Counted from the stretch's first letter, positions 25,774-34,794 are shown. The stretch: 64,000 nucleotides of DNA from Herbiconiux sp. A18JL235 (GCF_040939305.1 NZ_CP162511.1:4130649-4194648); one strand, 5' to 3'. Program-made: numbers and translations. Notes: generated by a model not told the origin, from the letters alone.

Positions 25774-27762
25774 CTACCAGATGGTCACACGCTCAGCTGG
25801 GTCCAACCAGAGACGATCGTGTGAATCGACGTCGAAGGCCTCGTAGAACTCGTCGATGTTGCGCACGATCTGGTTGCACCGGAACTCGTTCGGGGAGTGC
25901 GGGTCGATCGAGAGCAGGCGGATGACCTCCTCGTCGCGTGACTTCTGCTGCCAGGCCTGAGCCCAGGAGAGGAAGAAGCGCTCCGCGCCCGAGAGCCCGT
26001 CGACAACGGGCGGCTCGACCTGCTGCCCGTTCTCGTCGCGGAGGCTCAGCAGATAGGCCTTCCAGGCGATGCCGAGACCGCCGAGGTCGCCGATGTTCTC
26101 GCCGATGGTGAGCGCGCCGTTCACGTGGTGGTCGGGAACCTGGGCGGGGGCGAGGGCGTCGTACTGCGCGATGAGCGAGGAGGTGCGCTTCTCGAACGCC
26201 TCGCGGTCGGCCTCCGTCCACCAGTCGGTGAGCCTGCCGTCGCCGTCGAAGCGCGAGCCCTGGTCGTCGAAGCCGTGGCCGATCTCGTGCCCGATCACCG
26301 CGCCGATGGCCCCGTAGTTCGCCGCGGCGTCCCTCGACTCGTCGAAGAACGGGAACTGCAGGATGGCGGCGGGGAAGACGATCTCGTTGAAACCCGGGTT
26401 GTAGTAGGCGTTGATGGTCTGCGGCGTCATGAACCACTCGTCGCGGTCGAGCGGCTTGCCGATCTTGCCGAGCTCGCGCTGGAACTCGAACTCACTGGTG
26501 GCGCGCACGTTCGCGATGAGATCGGTGGGGTCGACCTCGAGCCCCGAGTAGTCGCGCCAGCGGGCGGGGAAGCCGATCTTCGGGGTGAACTTGGCGAGCT
26601 TGTCGAGCGCGCGCTCCCGGGTGGCCGGGCTCATCCATTCCAGTGTCGAGATCGATTCGCGGTAGGCCTCGATGAGGTTGGCGACGAGCACGTCCATCGC
26701 CGCCTTCGCGGTGGGCGGGAAGTGCTTCTCGACGTAGATCTTGCCGACCGCCTCGCCCATCGCGCCCTCGACGAACGAGACGCCCCGCTTCCAGCGCGCC
26801 CGCATGCTCGGGGTGCCGGTGAGGATGCGGGCGTAGAAGTCGAAGTTCTCCTCGACGAAGTCGCCCGAGAGATAGGGCGCCCAGCCGTGCACGATCTTCC
26901 AGAGCAGCCAGTCCTTCCAGCTCTCCAGCGGCTGGGCGGTGAGGGCCGCCACGACGCCGTCGACGAAACCGGGCTCACGCACCACGAGCTCGTCGAACAC
27001 GCCCTGGGGGGCGCCGAGGGCGTCACGCCAGAGCTCGAGCAGGGTGGTGCCGTCGACGACACCGGCGGTGCCGGCCAGGTCGACGAGCTCGGCCCAGCTG
27101 AGCAGGTTGTAGGTGGCCTGGGCGTCGCGGGTGCGCACGTTGTCCCAGTGGGTGGCGGCGATCGCCGTCTCGAGGTCGAACACCCGCTGCGCGCGACGCG
27201 GAGCGTCGTCGATGCCGGCGAGCTCGAACATGCGCTGGATGTGGCCGAGGTACGCCTCCCGCACCGAGGCGAACTTCTCGTCGCGGAAGTAGCTCTCGTC
27301 GGGCAGCGAGATGCCGCCCTGCTCCACGAAGACGAGGTAGCGCTCGGGGTTGCCGGGGTCGTTGTCGACGAAGAGCCTGAACAGGCCGGACACGCCCTGG
27401 CGCTCGAGACGGCCGAGTGTGGTGACGAGGCCCGGCACGTCGGCGACGGTGTCGACCAGCGCCAGCTGGGGTGCGATCGGCGTCGCCCCGAGGGCGTCGA
27501 TGCGCTCCTCGTCCATGAAGCTGGTGAACAGGTCGCCGATCTTGCGGGCCTCGGTGCCCTCGGGGGCGCCCTGAGACTCCTCGATGATCTCGCGCACGGC
27601 CTTCTCGGCCTCTTCGGCGAGCACGTAGAAGGAGCCGTAGCGCGCCTTGTCGTCGGGGATCTCGGTGCGCTCGATCCACCTGCCGTTGACGTGGCGGAAG
27701 AGGTCGTCTTGCGCGCGGACCGTGGGGTCGAGGCTGTCGATGTCGATTCCGGATGCAGTCAC
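25774..27762 (-). CDS. M13-family zinc metallopeptidase (neprilysin/PepO type)
   Basis: This 662-residue protein has the zinc motif HEIGHGFDDQGSRFD, the third ligand region ENIGDLGGL, the NAYYNP substrate motif and the C-terminal W of M13 peptidases. N-terminal PDDKARYGSF matches the family. There is no signal peptide, as in other actinobacterial M13 enzymes, which suggests a cytoplasmic or unconventional location. It cleaves short peptides. The GTG at 27762 has TAGAGT six bases upstream. The serine hydrolase gene follows in the same direction. Confidence 0.9.
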   Translation of the reverse strand: MTASGIDIDSLDPTVRAQDDLFRHVNGRWIERTEIPDDKARYGSFYVLAEEAEKAVREIIEESQGAPEGTEARKIGDLFTSFMDEERIDALGATPIAPQLALVDTVADVPGLVTTLGRLERQGVSGLFRLFVDNDPGNPERYLVFVEQGGISLPDESYFRDEKFASVREAYLGHIQRMFELAGIDDAPRRAQRVFDLETAIAATHWDNVRTRDAQATYNLLSWAELVDLAGTAGVVDGTTLLELWRDALGAPQGVFDELVVREPGFVDGVVAALTAQPLESWKDWLLWKIVHGWAPYLSGDFVEENFDFYARILTGTPSMRARWKRGVSFVEGAMGEAVGKIYVEKHFPPTAKAAMDVLVANLIEAYRESISTLEWMSPATRERALDKLAKFTPKIGFPARWRDYSGLEVDPTDLIANVRATSEFEFQRELGKIGKPLDRDEWFMTPQTINAYYNPGFNEIVFPAAILQFPFFDESRDAAANYGAIGAVIGHEIGHGFDDQGSRFDGDGRLTDWWTEADREAFEKRTSSLIAQYDALAPAQVPDHHVNGALTIGENIGDLGGLGIAWKAYLLSLRDENGQQVEPPVVDGLSGAERFFLSWAQAWQQKSRDEEVIRLLSIDPHSPNEFRCNQIVRNIDEFYEAFDVDSHDRLWLDPAERVTIW

Positions 27763-27768
27763 GCGACA

Positions 27769-27774
27769 ACTCTA
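27769..27774 (-). promoter_or_regulatory. Leaderless -10 box of the M13 peptidase gene
   Basis: TAGAGT on the minus strand, six bases before the GTG at 27762. Confidence 0.45.
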
Positions 27775-27811
27775 CGCATGACGCGCTTCCGGATGCCGGG
27801 TCGACCTCGGG

Positions 27812-28174
27812 TCAGGCCAGCAGCTTCGCCTTCGCGGCCGCGAACTCCTCGTCGGAGAGGATGCCGGCGTCTTTCAGGGCGGCGAGCTTCTGCAGCTCGG
27901 CGACCAGGTCGACACCACCCGCGGCGGGCGCGGGCGCGGGCGCCGCCGCCGGAGCGGCCGGCTGCTGGGCCGCCACTGCGGCTGCCGCGGCGGCGTCGAT
28001 CTGCTCCTGCTGCTGCTGGGCCTGCCAGGCTGCCTGCTGCTGCTGGTCTTGCGCCCTGGCCTGGGCGCGGCGCTGCATGCCGCCGCTGACCGCGGTGGCG
28101 GTTCCCGCCACGACGGCGGTGCGGGCGGCGAGGCCGAGGAGGCCGGGGCGGCCCATCCTTCTGAATCCGGGCAT
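27812..28174 (-). CDS. SHOCT-domain protein with Gln/Ala-rich linker
   Basis: This 120-residue protein ends with a SHOCT module (LVAELQKLAALKDAGILSDEEFAAAKAKLL), a short C-terminal oligomerisation domain. The N-terminus has a short hydrophobic stretch (LLGLAARTAVVAGTATAVSG). The middle is a Gln-rich then Ala/Pro-rich linker of low complexity. AGGAG precedes the ATG at 28174. It follows the DUF6325 gene by 90 bases. In actinomycetes SHOCT and DUF6325 proteins frequently occur together, but the function is not known. Confidence 0.75.
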   Translation of the reverse strand: MPGFRRMGRPGLLGLAARTAVVAGTATAVSGGMQRRAQARAQDQQQQAAWQAQQQQEQIDAAAAAAVAAQQPAAPAAAPAPAPAAGGVDLVAELQKLAALKDAGILSDEEFAAAKAKLLA

Positions 28175-28264
28175 GTCATGTCTCCTGTCGAGAGCTGGTT
28201 CGGGGTGCGGGGGTGCTGCGGATGCGGGGCCCGGGCGAACCGGGACGGAACGAAGGGCGCGCCG

Positions 28265-28690
28265 CTACTCGGCGATCGCCGCCATGACCTCGTTGACGAC
28301 GGGCGCCGGGATGCGCTCGCTCGACACGACGGTGCCGCCGTTGCCGGCCAGCTTCGAGGCCAGGTTCTTGGCCCAGAGCAGCTCGATGACGAGCAGCGCC
28401 GCCGAGGAGCCGGCGGGGATCTCGGCGGCGAGCTCCTCCACGTCGTCGATGGAGGCGAGCCCGGTGGCCTCGAGCACGAGGTCGCCGAAGCCGATCTCGT
28501 CTCCGGCCTCGTCGAGCTCGAGCACCGTGAGGTCGCCCTCGAGCGACTTCGTGACGAAGAGCAGGTCGAGCAGGCGCACGGCGCCGGCGTCGACGACCTC
28601 CTCGAACGCGGAGACGATCTCGGGGCCGGGGCGCTCGCCCTCGAAGCCCACCAGGATGAGCTCGACCGGACCGTAGGTGAATTCAGCCAT
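28265..28690 (-). CDS. DUF6325 family protein
   Basis: This 141-residue acidic protein has the DUF6325 layout: YGPVELILVGFEGE at the start, VRLLDLLFVTKSLEGDLTVLELDE, and ALLVIELLWAKNLA with a small-residue motif in the second half. There is no signal peptide or strong membrane helix. GAGAGG precedes the ATG at 28690. It pairs with the SHOCT gene downstream and is divergent from the MATE transporter. A role in envelope stress is often guessed for the pair; nothing here proves it. Confidence 0.65.
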   Translation of the reverse strand: MAEFTYGPVELILVGFEGERPGPEIVSAFEEVVDAGAVRLLDLLFVTKSLEGDLTVLELDEAGDEIGFGDLVLEATGLASIDDVEELAAEIPAGSSAALLVIELLWAKNLASKLAGNGGTVVSSERIPAPVVNEVMAAIAE

Positions 28691-28792
28691 CGTCGGCCTC
28701 TCGTCGTCGGGGTCGGTGGCCGGCGCGCGCTGCTGCCCGTCGGCCCGACCCTCGGCACGTTACCAGCCCCGATGAGCGCGCCACCACCGATC

Positions 28793-28798
28793 TAGGCT
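28793..28798 (+). promoter_or_regulatory. Leaderless -10 box of the MATE transporter gene
   Basis: TAGGCT lies six bases before the GTG at 28805. Confidence 0.5.
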
Positions 28799-28804
28799 GA
28801 ACAG

Positions 28805-30124
28805 GTGCTCACCATCGACCGCGACATCCTGCGTCTTGCGGTTCCGGCACTCGGCGCCCTCGTCGCCGAGCCCCTGTTCCTGCTCACCGACACCGCGCTG
28901 GTGGGCCACCTCGGCGAGGTGCCGCTGGCCGGGCTCGGCGTGGCGAGCGCGGTGCTGCAGACGGTGGTCGGGCTCACCATCTTCCTCGCCTACGCCACCA
29001 CCCCCGCTGTCGCGCGACGGCTCGGAGCCGGCGACCGCCCGGGTGCGGTCAAGGCGGGCATCGACGGCATGTGGCTCGCGCTCGGGGTGGGTGTCGTGCT
29101 GGCGCTGGCGGGGTGGCCGCTGGCCCGGCCCGTCGTCGACCTGTTCGGCTCGACGCCCGCGGTGGGCGATGCCGCGGTCACCTACCTCACCGTCTCGCTG
29201 CTCGGCATCCCGGGCATGCTCGTCGTCATCGCTGCCACCGGGCTGCTGCGCGGCCTGCAAGACACCCGCACCCCGCTCGTCGTCGCCGTCGCCGGCTTCG
29301 CGGCGAACGCCGGGCTGAACGCCCTCCTCATCTACGGGCTCGGCTGGGGCATCGCGGGCTCGGCGGCGGGCACCGTGCTGGCGCAGTGGGCCATGGCCAC
29401 GGTCTACGTGGTGATCGCGGTGCGAGCCGCGCGCCGCGATCGGGTGGCGCTCCGCCCTGGTCGGGACGGCGTGGGCGGAGCGGCGCTCTCGGGCGGCTGG
29501 CTGCTCCTGCGCACGGCGAGCCTGCGGGTCGCGATCCTCGCCGCCGTCACCGTCGCCGCCGGCCTCGGCGTCACCGAGCTCGCCGCCTTCCAGATCGCGA
29601 TGACGATCTTCACCACGCTCGCGTTCATCCTCGACGCGCTGGCCATCGCCGGGCAGGCGCTGATCGGGCACGGGCTCGGCGCCGCCGAGGTCGACCGGGT
29701 GCACCTCGTCACCAGACGCCTGGTGCGCTGGGGGGTGCTCACCGGGGTGGGGCTCGGCGCGCTGACCGCGGCGCTCGCCCCGTTCGCCGGGCCGGTGTTC
29801 AGCCCGCTGCCCGAGGTGCATTCGGCGGTCACCGCCGCCCTCCTCACGATGGCCGTCGGCATCCCGCTGGCCGGCTTCGTCTTCGTGCTCGACGGGGTGC
29901 TCATCGGCGCCGGCGACGCCAGGTACCTCGCCTGGACGGGTCTGGTGAACCTCGCCGTCTTCGCACCGATGGTCGCCGCCCTGGTCGTCGTGCATCCGGA
30001 AGGCACAGCAGGGCTGGTGTGGTTGTGGCTCGCCTTCGGCCTCGGCTACATCGGTGCGCGCGCCGTCACCCTGGGGCTCCGGGCACGCGGCTCGCGGTGG
30101 ATCGTCACGGGCGCGCCCGCCTGA
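28805..30124 (+). CDS. MATE-family efflux transporter
   Basis: This 439-residue membrane protein has about twelve helices and MATE family motifs: LAVPALGALVAEPLFLLTD at the start, FLAYATTPAVARRLGAGD in the first half, and ALIGHGLGAAEVDRV in the second. It resembles the DinF branch. It likely exports cationic compounds using a Na+ or H+ gradient. The GTG at 28805 has a leaderless -10 box. The gene is convergent with the metallo-hydrolase gene only five bases away, so the two transcripts must overlap at their ends. Confidence 0.88.
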   Translation: MLTIDRDILRLAVPALGALVAEPLFLLTDTALVGHLGEVPLAGLGVASAVLQTVVGLTIFLAYATTPAVARRLGAGDRPGAVKAGIDGMWLALGVGVVLALAGWPLARPVVDLFGSTPAVGDAAVTYLTVSLLGIPGMLVVIAATGLLRGLQDTRTPLVVAVAGFAANAGLNALLIYGLGWGIAGSAAGTVLAQWAMATVYVVIAVRAARRDRVALRPGRDGVGGAALSGGWLLLRTASLRVAILAAVTVAAGLGVTELAAFQIAMTIFTTLAFILDALAIAGQALIGHGLGAAEVDRVHLVTRRLVRWGVLTGVGLGALTAALAPFAGPVFSPLPEVHSAVTAALLTMAVGIPLAGFVFVLDGVLIGAGDARYLAWTGLVNLAVFAPMVAALVVVHPEGTAGLVWLWLAFGLGYIGARAVTLGLRARGSRWIVTGAPA

Positions 30125-30128
30125 GGCG

Positions 30129-30923
30129 TCAGACCTCGATGCGGTCGCCCACCCGAGCGACCCGAACATCGCCCGCGAACTCAGCGGATGCGCGGCGCAC
30201 CGCATCGTCGTCGGCAACGGTCTCGGCGAGGTGCGTGAGCAGTAGTCGCTCGGCACCCGCGGCCGCCGCGGTGCGACCCGCGTCGTCGGGGGTGTGGTGC
30301 ACGGGCGGGCCCGCGGGTGCGCCGTCGTAGCCCGCCTCGACGATCAGGAGATGAGCCCCTTCGCCGAGCTCGACGAGGGAGGTGCAGGGTGCGCTGTCGC
30401 CCGAGTACGCCAGGCGACGGCCCCGGTGCTTGGCCGCGAGCCCGAAGGCGGGAACGCCGTGCTGCACCGGGCCCCACTCCAGGGTGAGGTCGCCGAGGCG
30501 GTGCTCCCCCCATCCACTCATCGTCACCGGGGTGAACACGCGCGGCAGCTCGTGCACGGCGTTCGGCCCCAGGAAGTCGACGAGCCGCTCGACGAGGCCG
30601 TCGGGGGCGATGAGGGGAATCGGATGCGCGGGGCGGAGTTCGGAGAAGCGCAGGGCGTAGTAGGCCACCAGCAGGTCGGCGGAGTGATCGGCGTGCCGGT
30701 GCGAGACGAAGACGGCGTCGAGCTCATCGAGACCGATGTGGCGCTGGAGCTCGGCGAGGGTGCCGGTGCCGGCGTCGACCCAGACGTTCGTGGGGCGGCG
30801 CGCGGAGTCGGTGCCGGCGGAGTCGGTGCCGGCGGGGTCGTCGGTCGCCTGCAGCAGGTAGCCCGAGCACGGGTCGCCGGGCCGCGGGTAGGGGGTTGCT
30901 GTGCCGAGCACGGTGACGATCAC
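30129..30923 (-). CDS. MBL-fold metallo-hydrolase (RNase Z-like)
   Basis: This 264-residue metallo-beta-lactamase-fold protein has the metal motif VSHRHADHSADL, YSGDSAPC and LLTHLAE, as in RNase Z/ElaC-like hydrolases. It lacks the long exosite of RNase Z, so its substrate is unknown. Near residue 30 it has an in-frame duplicated stretch (AGTDSAGTDS) caused by a 15-base tandem repeat. The ATG at 30923 overlaps the LacI stop (ATGA), so it is cotranslated with that regulator. Confidence 0.78.
   Translation of the reverse strand: MIVTVLGTATPYPRPGDPCSGYLLQATDDPAGTDSAGTDSARRPTNVWVDAGTGTLAELQRHIGLDELDAVFVSHRHADHSADLLVAYYALRFSELRPAHPIPLIAPDGLVERLVDFLGPNAVHELPRVFTPVTMSGWGEHRLGDLTLEWGPVQHGVPAFGLAAKHRGRRLAYSGDSAPCTSLVELGEGAHLLIVEAGYDGAPAGPPVHHTPDDAGRTAAAAGAERLLLTHLAETVADDDAVRRASAEFAGDVRVARVGDRIEV
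30802..30831. repeat. 15-base in-frame tandem repeat in the MBL hydrolase gene
   Basis: GCGGAGTCGGTGCCG occurs twice in tandem and encodes a duplicated AGTDS unit in a surface loop. It could vary in copy number between strains by slippage. Confidence 0.55.
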
Positions 30924-32017
30924 TCAGGCCTCCTCTCGGGCGCTGACACGCCGTCATGGGGCGGTGCCGTGGTGGCACCGCGGTGGAAGGTGCAGACGAA
31001 GACACCCGAGGCCGCCGGCCTGCCCGCGAGCAGCTCGACCACGGCGGTTCCCGCCGCCTTCCCCTTCTCGGCCACCGGCTGCCGCATGGTGGTGAGGTCG
31101 CGGTCGCCGAGCCCGTCGATGCGCACGCCGTCGAAGCCCGTGACGCTGAGGTCGCGAGGCACCTCGAGGCCGAGGTCGCGGGCCGCCTGCAGCACGCCGA
31201 CGGCCAGCAGGTCGCTCTGCGCGAGCACCGCGGTGGGCCGCTCGCGCTCGGGCACCTCGAGCAGGGCGCGGGCGGCGAGGGCGCCCTCCTCGACGAGGTT
31301 GTGCCCGGCCGACCAGGCGGGCGCGTCGGGGAAGACGCGCAGCACCCCCTCGAGCCGGTCGGCGGCGACGGCGGTGGTCATCGCCTGTCGGCGCTCGGGC
31401 GTGAGCGGGCCGGTCTCGCGGTGCTCGTCGGTGCCGAGGGTGATGACGGCGACCTTCCGGTGGCCGAGTTCGGCGAGATGCCGCGCCAGCGTCTCGGCCG
31501 CGTCGGCGTTGTCGAGACCGATGTCGGTGACCCCGGCAGCGTAGCTCTGTGCTCCACCCTCGATCGTGACCACCGGCACACCGCGGGCCTGCAGGGCCGG
31601 GATCACCGAGCCGAAGACGGGGCTGCATCCCATGATGACCGCCGCGTCGACCGCCGCCTCGCGGATGCCGCCCTCGACCGCCCCCGATTCGGTCATGAGC
31701 AGCAGGCCGTTGCTGTCGGAGCCGAGCCCCGTGGCGATGCCGTCGAGGGTCGAGACGTTCACCGGGTCGCGGAAGGCGTTGAGCAGACTCTCGTCGAAGA
31801 CGATGCCGACGACCCCGGAACGCCCCTGACGCAGCGACCTCGCCCGCGGATCGGGCCCTGAGTAGCCGAGCTCCCGAGCGGCGGCGAGCACCCGCTCACG
31901 TGTGGCGTCGGAGACCGGGCCCGCGCCGCTGAAGGCGAGGGATGCGGTCGACACCGACACCCCCGCGTGCTCGGCCACGAGGGAGAGCGTGACCCGTGGT
32001 TGCTCGGCGCTCGACAT
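30920..32017 (-). CDS. LacI-family transcriptional regulator
   Basis: This 365-residue regulator has a LacI helix-turn-helix ([18 protein letters not shown] at residues about 8-26), the hinge region and a periplasmic-binding-protein-like sugar domain, ending with [16 protein letters not shown]. The ATG at 32017 is chosen because TAGGCT is seven bases upstream; a longer frame to 32098 would cross the operators. Two tandem operator-like palindromes lie just upstream, between this gene and the divergent MFS gene, implying control of both and autoregulation. Confidence 0.88.
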   Translation of the reverse strand: MSSAEQPRVTLSLVAEHAGVSVSTASLAFSGAGPVSDATRERVLAAARELGYSGPDPRARSLRQGRSGVVGIVFDESLLNAFRDPVNVSTLDGIATGLGSDSNGLLLMTESGAVEGGIREAAVDAAVIMGCSPVFGSVIPALQARGVPVVTIEGGAQSYAAGVTDIGLDNADAAETLARHLAELGHRKVAVITLGTDEHRETGPLTPERRQAMTTAVAADRLEGVLRVFPDAPAWSAGHNLVEEGALAARALLEVPERERPTAVLAQSDLLAVGVLQAARDLGLEVPRDLSVTGFDGVRIDGLGDRDLTTMRQPVAEKGKAAGTAVVELLAGRPAASGVFVCTFHRGATTAPPHDGVSAPERRPE

Positions 32018-32024
32018 GCTTGCT

Positions 32025-32030
32025 AGCCTA
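32025..32030 (-). promoter_or_regulatory. Leaderless -10 box of the LacI gene
   Basis: TAGGCT on the minus strand, seven bases before the ATG at 32017, directly abutting the tandem operators. Confidence 0.5.
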
Positions 32031-32031
32031 G

Positions 32032-32059
32032 TCGAATCGTTTCGATCGAATCGTTTCGA
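32032..32059. promoter_or_regulatory. Tandem LacI-type operators
   Basis: TCGAATCGTTTCGA occurs twice with no gap (32032-32045 and 32046-32059). Each is a palindrome with a central CG and matching TCGAA/TTCGA arms, as expected for LacI-family operators. They cover the space just upstream of the LacI -10 box and precede the MFS gene by about 53 bases. Confidence 0.7.
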
Positions 32060-32112
32060 CCCCCCACCCATCGGAACCCTCCACGACCAGCGCACCACCG
32101 ACCAGGAGCACC

Positions 32113-33408
32113 ATGACCACCGCCACGCTCTCGCGCCCGCAACTCACCGCCTGGCGCAACGCGATCTTCGTGGTCTTCGCGCTGTCGGGCATCTCGCTCG
32201 CCAGCTGGGTCGCCCGGCTGCCCACCGTGCGCGACAACCTCGGCCTCGACACCGCGCAGGTGGGCATCCTCATCTTCGCGATGTCGGCAGGCTCCGTGAT
32301 CGGCCTCGTGGCCGCGCCGCCCATCATGCTGCGTCTCGGTGCCCGCACGGGCATGGTGGTGGCGCTCTGCCTCGTCGCCCTCGGCTGCGTGCTCATAGGG
32401 CTCGGCACCTCCGTCTTCTTCACCGCCGCGGTCGTGGCGGTGGGCCTCGCCCTGTTCGGCTTCGGCAACGGCGCCGTCGACGTGATGATGAACGTCGAAG
32501 GCGCCGCAGCCGAGCGCGCCATCGGCAAGACGCTCATGCCCCTCATGCACGCCTTCTACAGCTTCGGCACGGTGGCGGGCGCCGGCCTCGGTGCCCTCGC
32601 CTCGCTGTTCGCGGTGCCCGTCGCTGTGCACCTCAGCGTGATCGCGGCGGTCATCGCCGTCGCGGCGCTCGTGGCCATCCGCTTCGTGCCGCGCGGGGCC
32701 GAGGCGTCAGAAGCGTCTGGCGCGACCGAAGCCGACGCAGCGGGCTCGTCCGCCGCCGCAGCACCCCGGGCGGGCTTCCGCGAGCGTCTGCTCGGCAGCC
32801 TCGTCGTGTGGAAAGACCTGCGACTGCTCGCCATCGGCGTGATCATGCTCGGCATGGCCTTCGCCGAGGGCTCGGCAAACGACTGGCTGACGCTTGCCGT
32901 CGTCGACGGCTACGACCAGTCGAACACCACCGGCGCCGTCGTGTTCGGCCTGTTCACCGTGTCGATGACGGCGGGGCGCGTGCTCGGGGGGCCGGTGCTC
33001 GACCGCTTCGGGCGCGTTCCCGTGCTGAGGGTGAGCGCCCTGCTCGGCGCGCTCGGGCTGGCCGTGTTCATCTTCGCGCCCGCCCTCGCGCCGATGGCCC
33101 CCTGGATCGGCTACGCCGGCACCGTGTTCTGGGCCCTCGGCTGCTCGCTCGGCTTCCCGGTCGGCATGTCGGCCGCCGCCGACAACGACGACCCGCGTGT
33201 GTCGGCGGCGCGGGTGAGCGCCGTGGCGATCATCGGGTACGTGGCGTTCCTGGTGGGCCCGCCCGTCATCGGCCTGCTCGGTCACGAGTTCGGCATCCTC
33301 AACGGCCTGCTGCTCGTGCTCGCCCTCGTGGTGCTCGCCGGCCTCGCCTCGCCCGCCGCCCGCGAGCGCCACCCCCGCCCCGCCGTGAAGCCGGCCGCTT
33401 CGGCCTGA
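32113..33408 (+). CDS. MFS transporter (FucP/YbjJ-like)
   Basis: This 431-residue major facilitator protein has twelve predicted helices in two halves joined by a Ala/Ser/Glu-rich loop (residues about 195-220). It begins [24 protein letters not shown], typical of the FucP/YbjJ-like sugar transporter branch. The ATG at 32113 has a good AGGAG ribosome site, unlike its leaderless neighbours, so its transcript has a leader that could contain the LacI operators. The neighbouring LacI suggests transport of a sugar or nucleoside. Confidence 0.82.
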   Translation: MTTATLSRPQLTAWRNAIFVVFALSGISLASWVARLPTVRDNLGLDTAQVGILIFAMSAGSVIGLVAAPPIMLRLGARTGMVVALCLVALGCVLIGLGTSVFFTAAVVAVGLALFGFGNGAVDVMMNVEGAAAERAIGKTLMPLMHAFYSFGTVAGAGLGALASLFAVPVAVHLSVIAAVIAVAALVAIRFVPRGAEASEASGATEADAAGSSAAAAPRAGFRERLLGSLVVWKDLRLLAIGVIMLGMAFAEGSANDWLTLAVVDGYDQSNTTGAVVFGLFTVSMTAGRVLGGPVLDRFGRVPVLRVSALLGALGLAVFIFAPALAPMAPWIGYAGTVFWALGCSLGFPVGMSAAADNDDPRVSAARVSAVAIIGYVAFLVGPPVIGLLGHEFGILNGLLLVLALVVLAGLASPAARERHPRPAVKPAASA

Positions 33409-33428
33409 GCCGCCGCGCGCATCCGCGT

Positions 33429-33434
33429 TACGCT
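33429..33434 (+). promoter_or_regulatory. Leaderless -10 box of nucS
   Basis: TACGCT lies six bases before the GTG at 33441. Confidence 0.45.
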
Positions 33435-33440
33435 CGTCGG

Positions 33441-34136
33441 GTGCGTCTCGTCATTGCCACCTGTTCCGTCGACTACGCGGGCCGTCTCAGCGCGCACCTG
33501 CCGCTCGCCAAGCGCCTGCTCATGCTGAAGAGCGACGGGAGCCTGCTCGTGCACTCCGACGGCGGCTCCTACAAGCCGCTGAACTGGATGAGCCCGCCCT
33601 GCACCGTCACCGTACTCGAGCCCGACGCCGACCAGGCGGATGCGGGAATCACCGAGCTCTGGAAGGTCACCCAGAAGAAGACCGACGACGTGCTGGTCGT
33701 GTCGATCCACGAGGTGGAGCACGACTCGGCGCACGAGCTCGGCATCGACCCCGGGCTCGTGAAAGACGGCGTCGAGGCGCACCTGCAGAAGCTCCTCGCC
33801 GAGCAGATCGAGCTGCTCGGCGACGGCCACACCCTGGTGCGCCGGGAGTACATGACGGCGATCGGCCCGGTCGACATCCTCGCCCGCGACTCGGCCGGTG
33901 CTGCCGTCGCCGTCGAGATCAAGCGCCGCGGCGACATCGACGGCGTGGAGCAGCTCACCCGCTACCTCGAGCTGATGAACCGCGACCCGCACCTCTCGCC
34001 CGTGCAGGGCGTCTTCGCCGCGCAGGAGATCAAGCCGCAGGCCCGCACCCTCGCTCACGACCGTGGCATCCGCACCCTCGTGCTCGACTACGACGCCATG
34101 CGCGGACTCGACGACGCCGACTCCCGCCTGTTCTGA
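33441..34136 (+). CDS. nucS: Mismatch-specific endonuclease NucS (EndoMS)
   Basis: This 231-residue protein is NucS, the core of the non-canonical mismatch repair of actinomycetes that lack MutS/MutL. The N-terminal DNA-binding domain begins [15 protein letters not shown]. The nuclease domain has the D-x(n)-E-x-K site in GPVDILARD and [22 protein letters not shown]. The C-terminal tail DADSRLF resembles the beta-clamp-binding tail of other NucS proteins; this is an inference from position. The GTG at 33441 has a -10 box six bases upstream. A much longer open frame upstream overlaps the MFS gene and is not real. No mutS or mutL is in the window. Confidence 0.92.
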   Translation: MRLVIATCSVDYAGRLSAHLPLAKRLLMLKSDGSLLVHSDGGSYKPLNWMSPPCTVTVLEPDADQADAGITELWKVTQKKTDDVLVVSIHEVEHDSAHELGIDPGLVKDGVEAHLQKLLAEQIELLGDGHTLVRREYMTAIGPVDILARDSAGAAVAVEIKRRGDIDGVEQLTRYLELMNRDPHLSPVQGVFAAQEIKPQARTLAHDRGIRTLVLDYDAMRGLDDADSRLF

Positions 34137-34171
34137 GCGGCGCGCGACCCGTTCGCGCCCCGCGCCCCGGA

Positions 34172-34177
34172 TAGGGT
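34172..34177 (+). promoter_or_regulatory. Leaderless -10 box of the SseB-like gene
   Basis: TAGGGT lies six bases before the GTG at 34184. Confidence 0.45.
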
Positions 34178-34183
34178 GGGCGG

Positions 34184-34585
34184 GTGGCACGTCGCGCTCC
34201 CGCCTTCCCGAAGTCGTACTCGAACCGGCAGCTCCGCAAGGCGCTCGAGACGTTCGCGGCCCTGCCCAACCGCACCACGCTCGACGCCCTGCTCGCTGCG
34301 ATGCGCACCGGAGGCCTCGTCGTCGACATCACCGGAACGACGGATGCTGCCGACCCGCAGCTGCGCACCCTGCTGTCGACCGAGGGTGAGCCGGTGCTTC
34401 CGCTGTTCACCTCGATCGCCGAGCTGAGGCTCGCTGTTCCCGAGGAGGCTCGGGCCGAGGCTCAGGCGATGATCCTGCCCGCGCGCGAAGCGCTCGCGCT
34501 GGTGGAGACTGCCGACTTCGTCGCCGTGCAGTTCGACCCGGGGAGCATCGGGCAGGTCATCAAGCGCGACTACGTCACGGGCTGA
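34184..34585 (+). CDS. SseB-domain protein
   Basis: This 133-residue protein fits the SseB N-terminal domain: LRKALETFAALPNRTTLDALLAAM, then VLPLFTSIAELRLAVPEEARAEAQ and a final VAVQFDPGS. SseB domains are beta-rich modules of unknown function often duplicated next to other genes. The GTG at 34184 has a leaderless -10 box. It follows nucS by 48 bases and ends 53 bases before the inverted-repeat element. Confidence 0.65.
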   Translation: MARRAPAFPKSYSNRQLRKALETFAALPNRTTLDALLAAMRTGGLVVDITGTTDAADPQLRTLLSTEGEPVLPLFTSIAELRLAVPEEARAEAQAMILPAREALALVETADFVAVQFDPGSIGQVIKRDYVTG

Positions 34586-34638
34586 GCGGGGGCGCGCCGC
34601 GCATCCGGAGTCTCTGCGCCGAACGACGGAGCCCCTAG

Positions 34639-34793
34639 GTGTGTCTCTCAACCCGGGGGGCGGCGAGGACGTGCCCGGGTGGTGTGATCGCAAGGCGGAT
34701 GAGGAGTCGATAGCGGCGCTATCGACTCCGAAGACAACGCCGCGAGCGCGCCGCCCGGGTGCGCCGCAGCGCCCGCCGGGTTGAGAGACACAC
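34639..34793. mobile_element. 155-base terminal-inverted-repeat element (MITE-like)
   Basis: GTGTGTCTCTCAACCCGG at the left end (34639-34656) is matched by its exact reverse complement at the right end (34776-34793). Both ends are flanked by CCTAG (34634-34638 and 34794-34798), which looks like a five-base target duplication, although the sequence is itself nearly palindromic. The interior is GC-rich and holds a perfect 12-pair hairpin at 34703-34729. There is no coding frame. The right flank forms the TAG stop of the permease gene on the minus strand. It could be a non-autonomous mobile element, a dispersed repeat or a bidirectional terminator between two convergent genes. Confidence 0.6.
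34703..34729. repeat. Perfect 12-pair hairpin inside the element
   Basis: GGAGTCGATAGC (34703-34714) and GCTATCGACTCC (34718-34729) are separated by a three-base GGC loop. On neither strand does a T tract follow. Confidence 0.7.
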
Positions 34794-34794
34794 C

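Noticed and set aside
26125..28089. 654-codon frame opposite the M13 peptidase
   Set aside because: Antisense shadow; the M13 motifs on the other strand are decisive.
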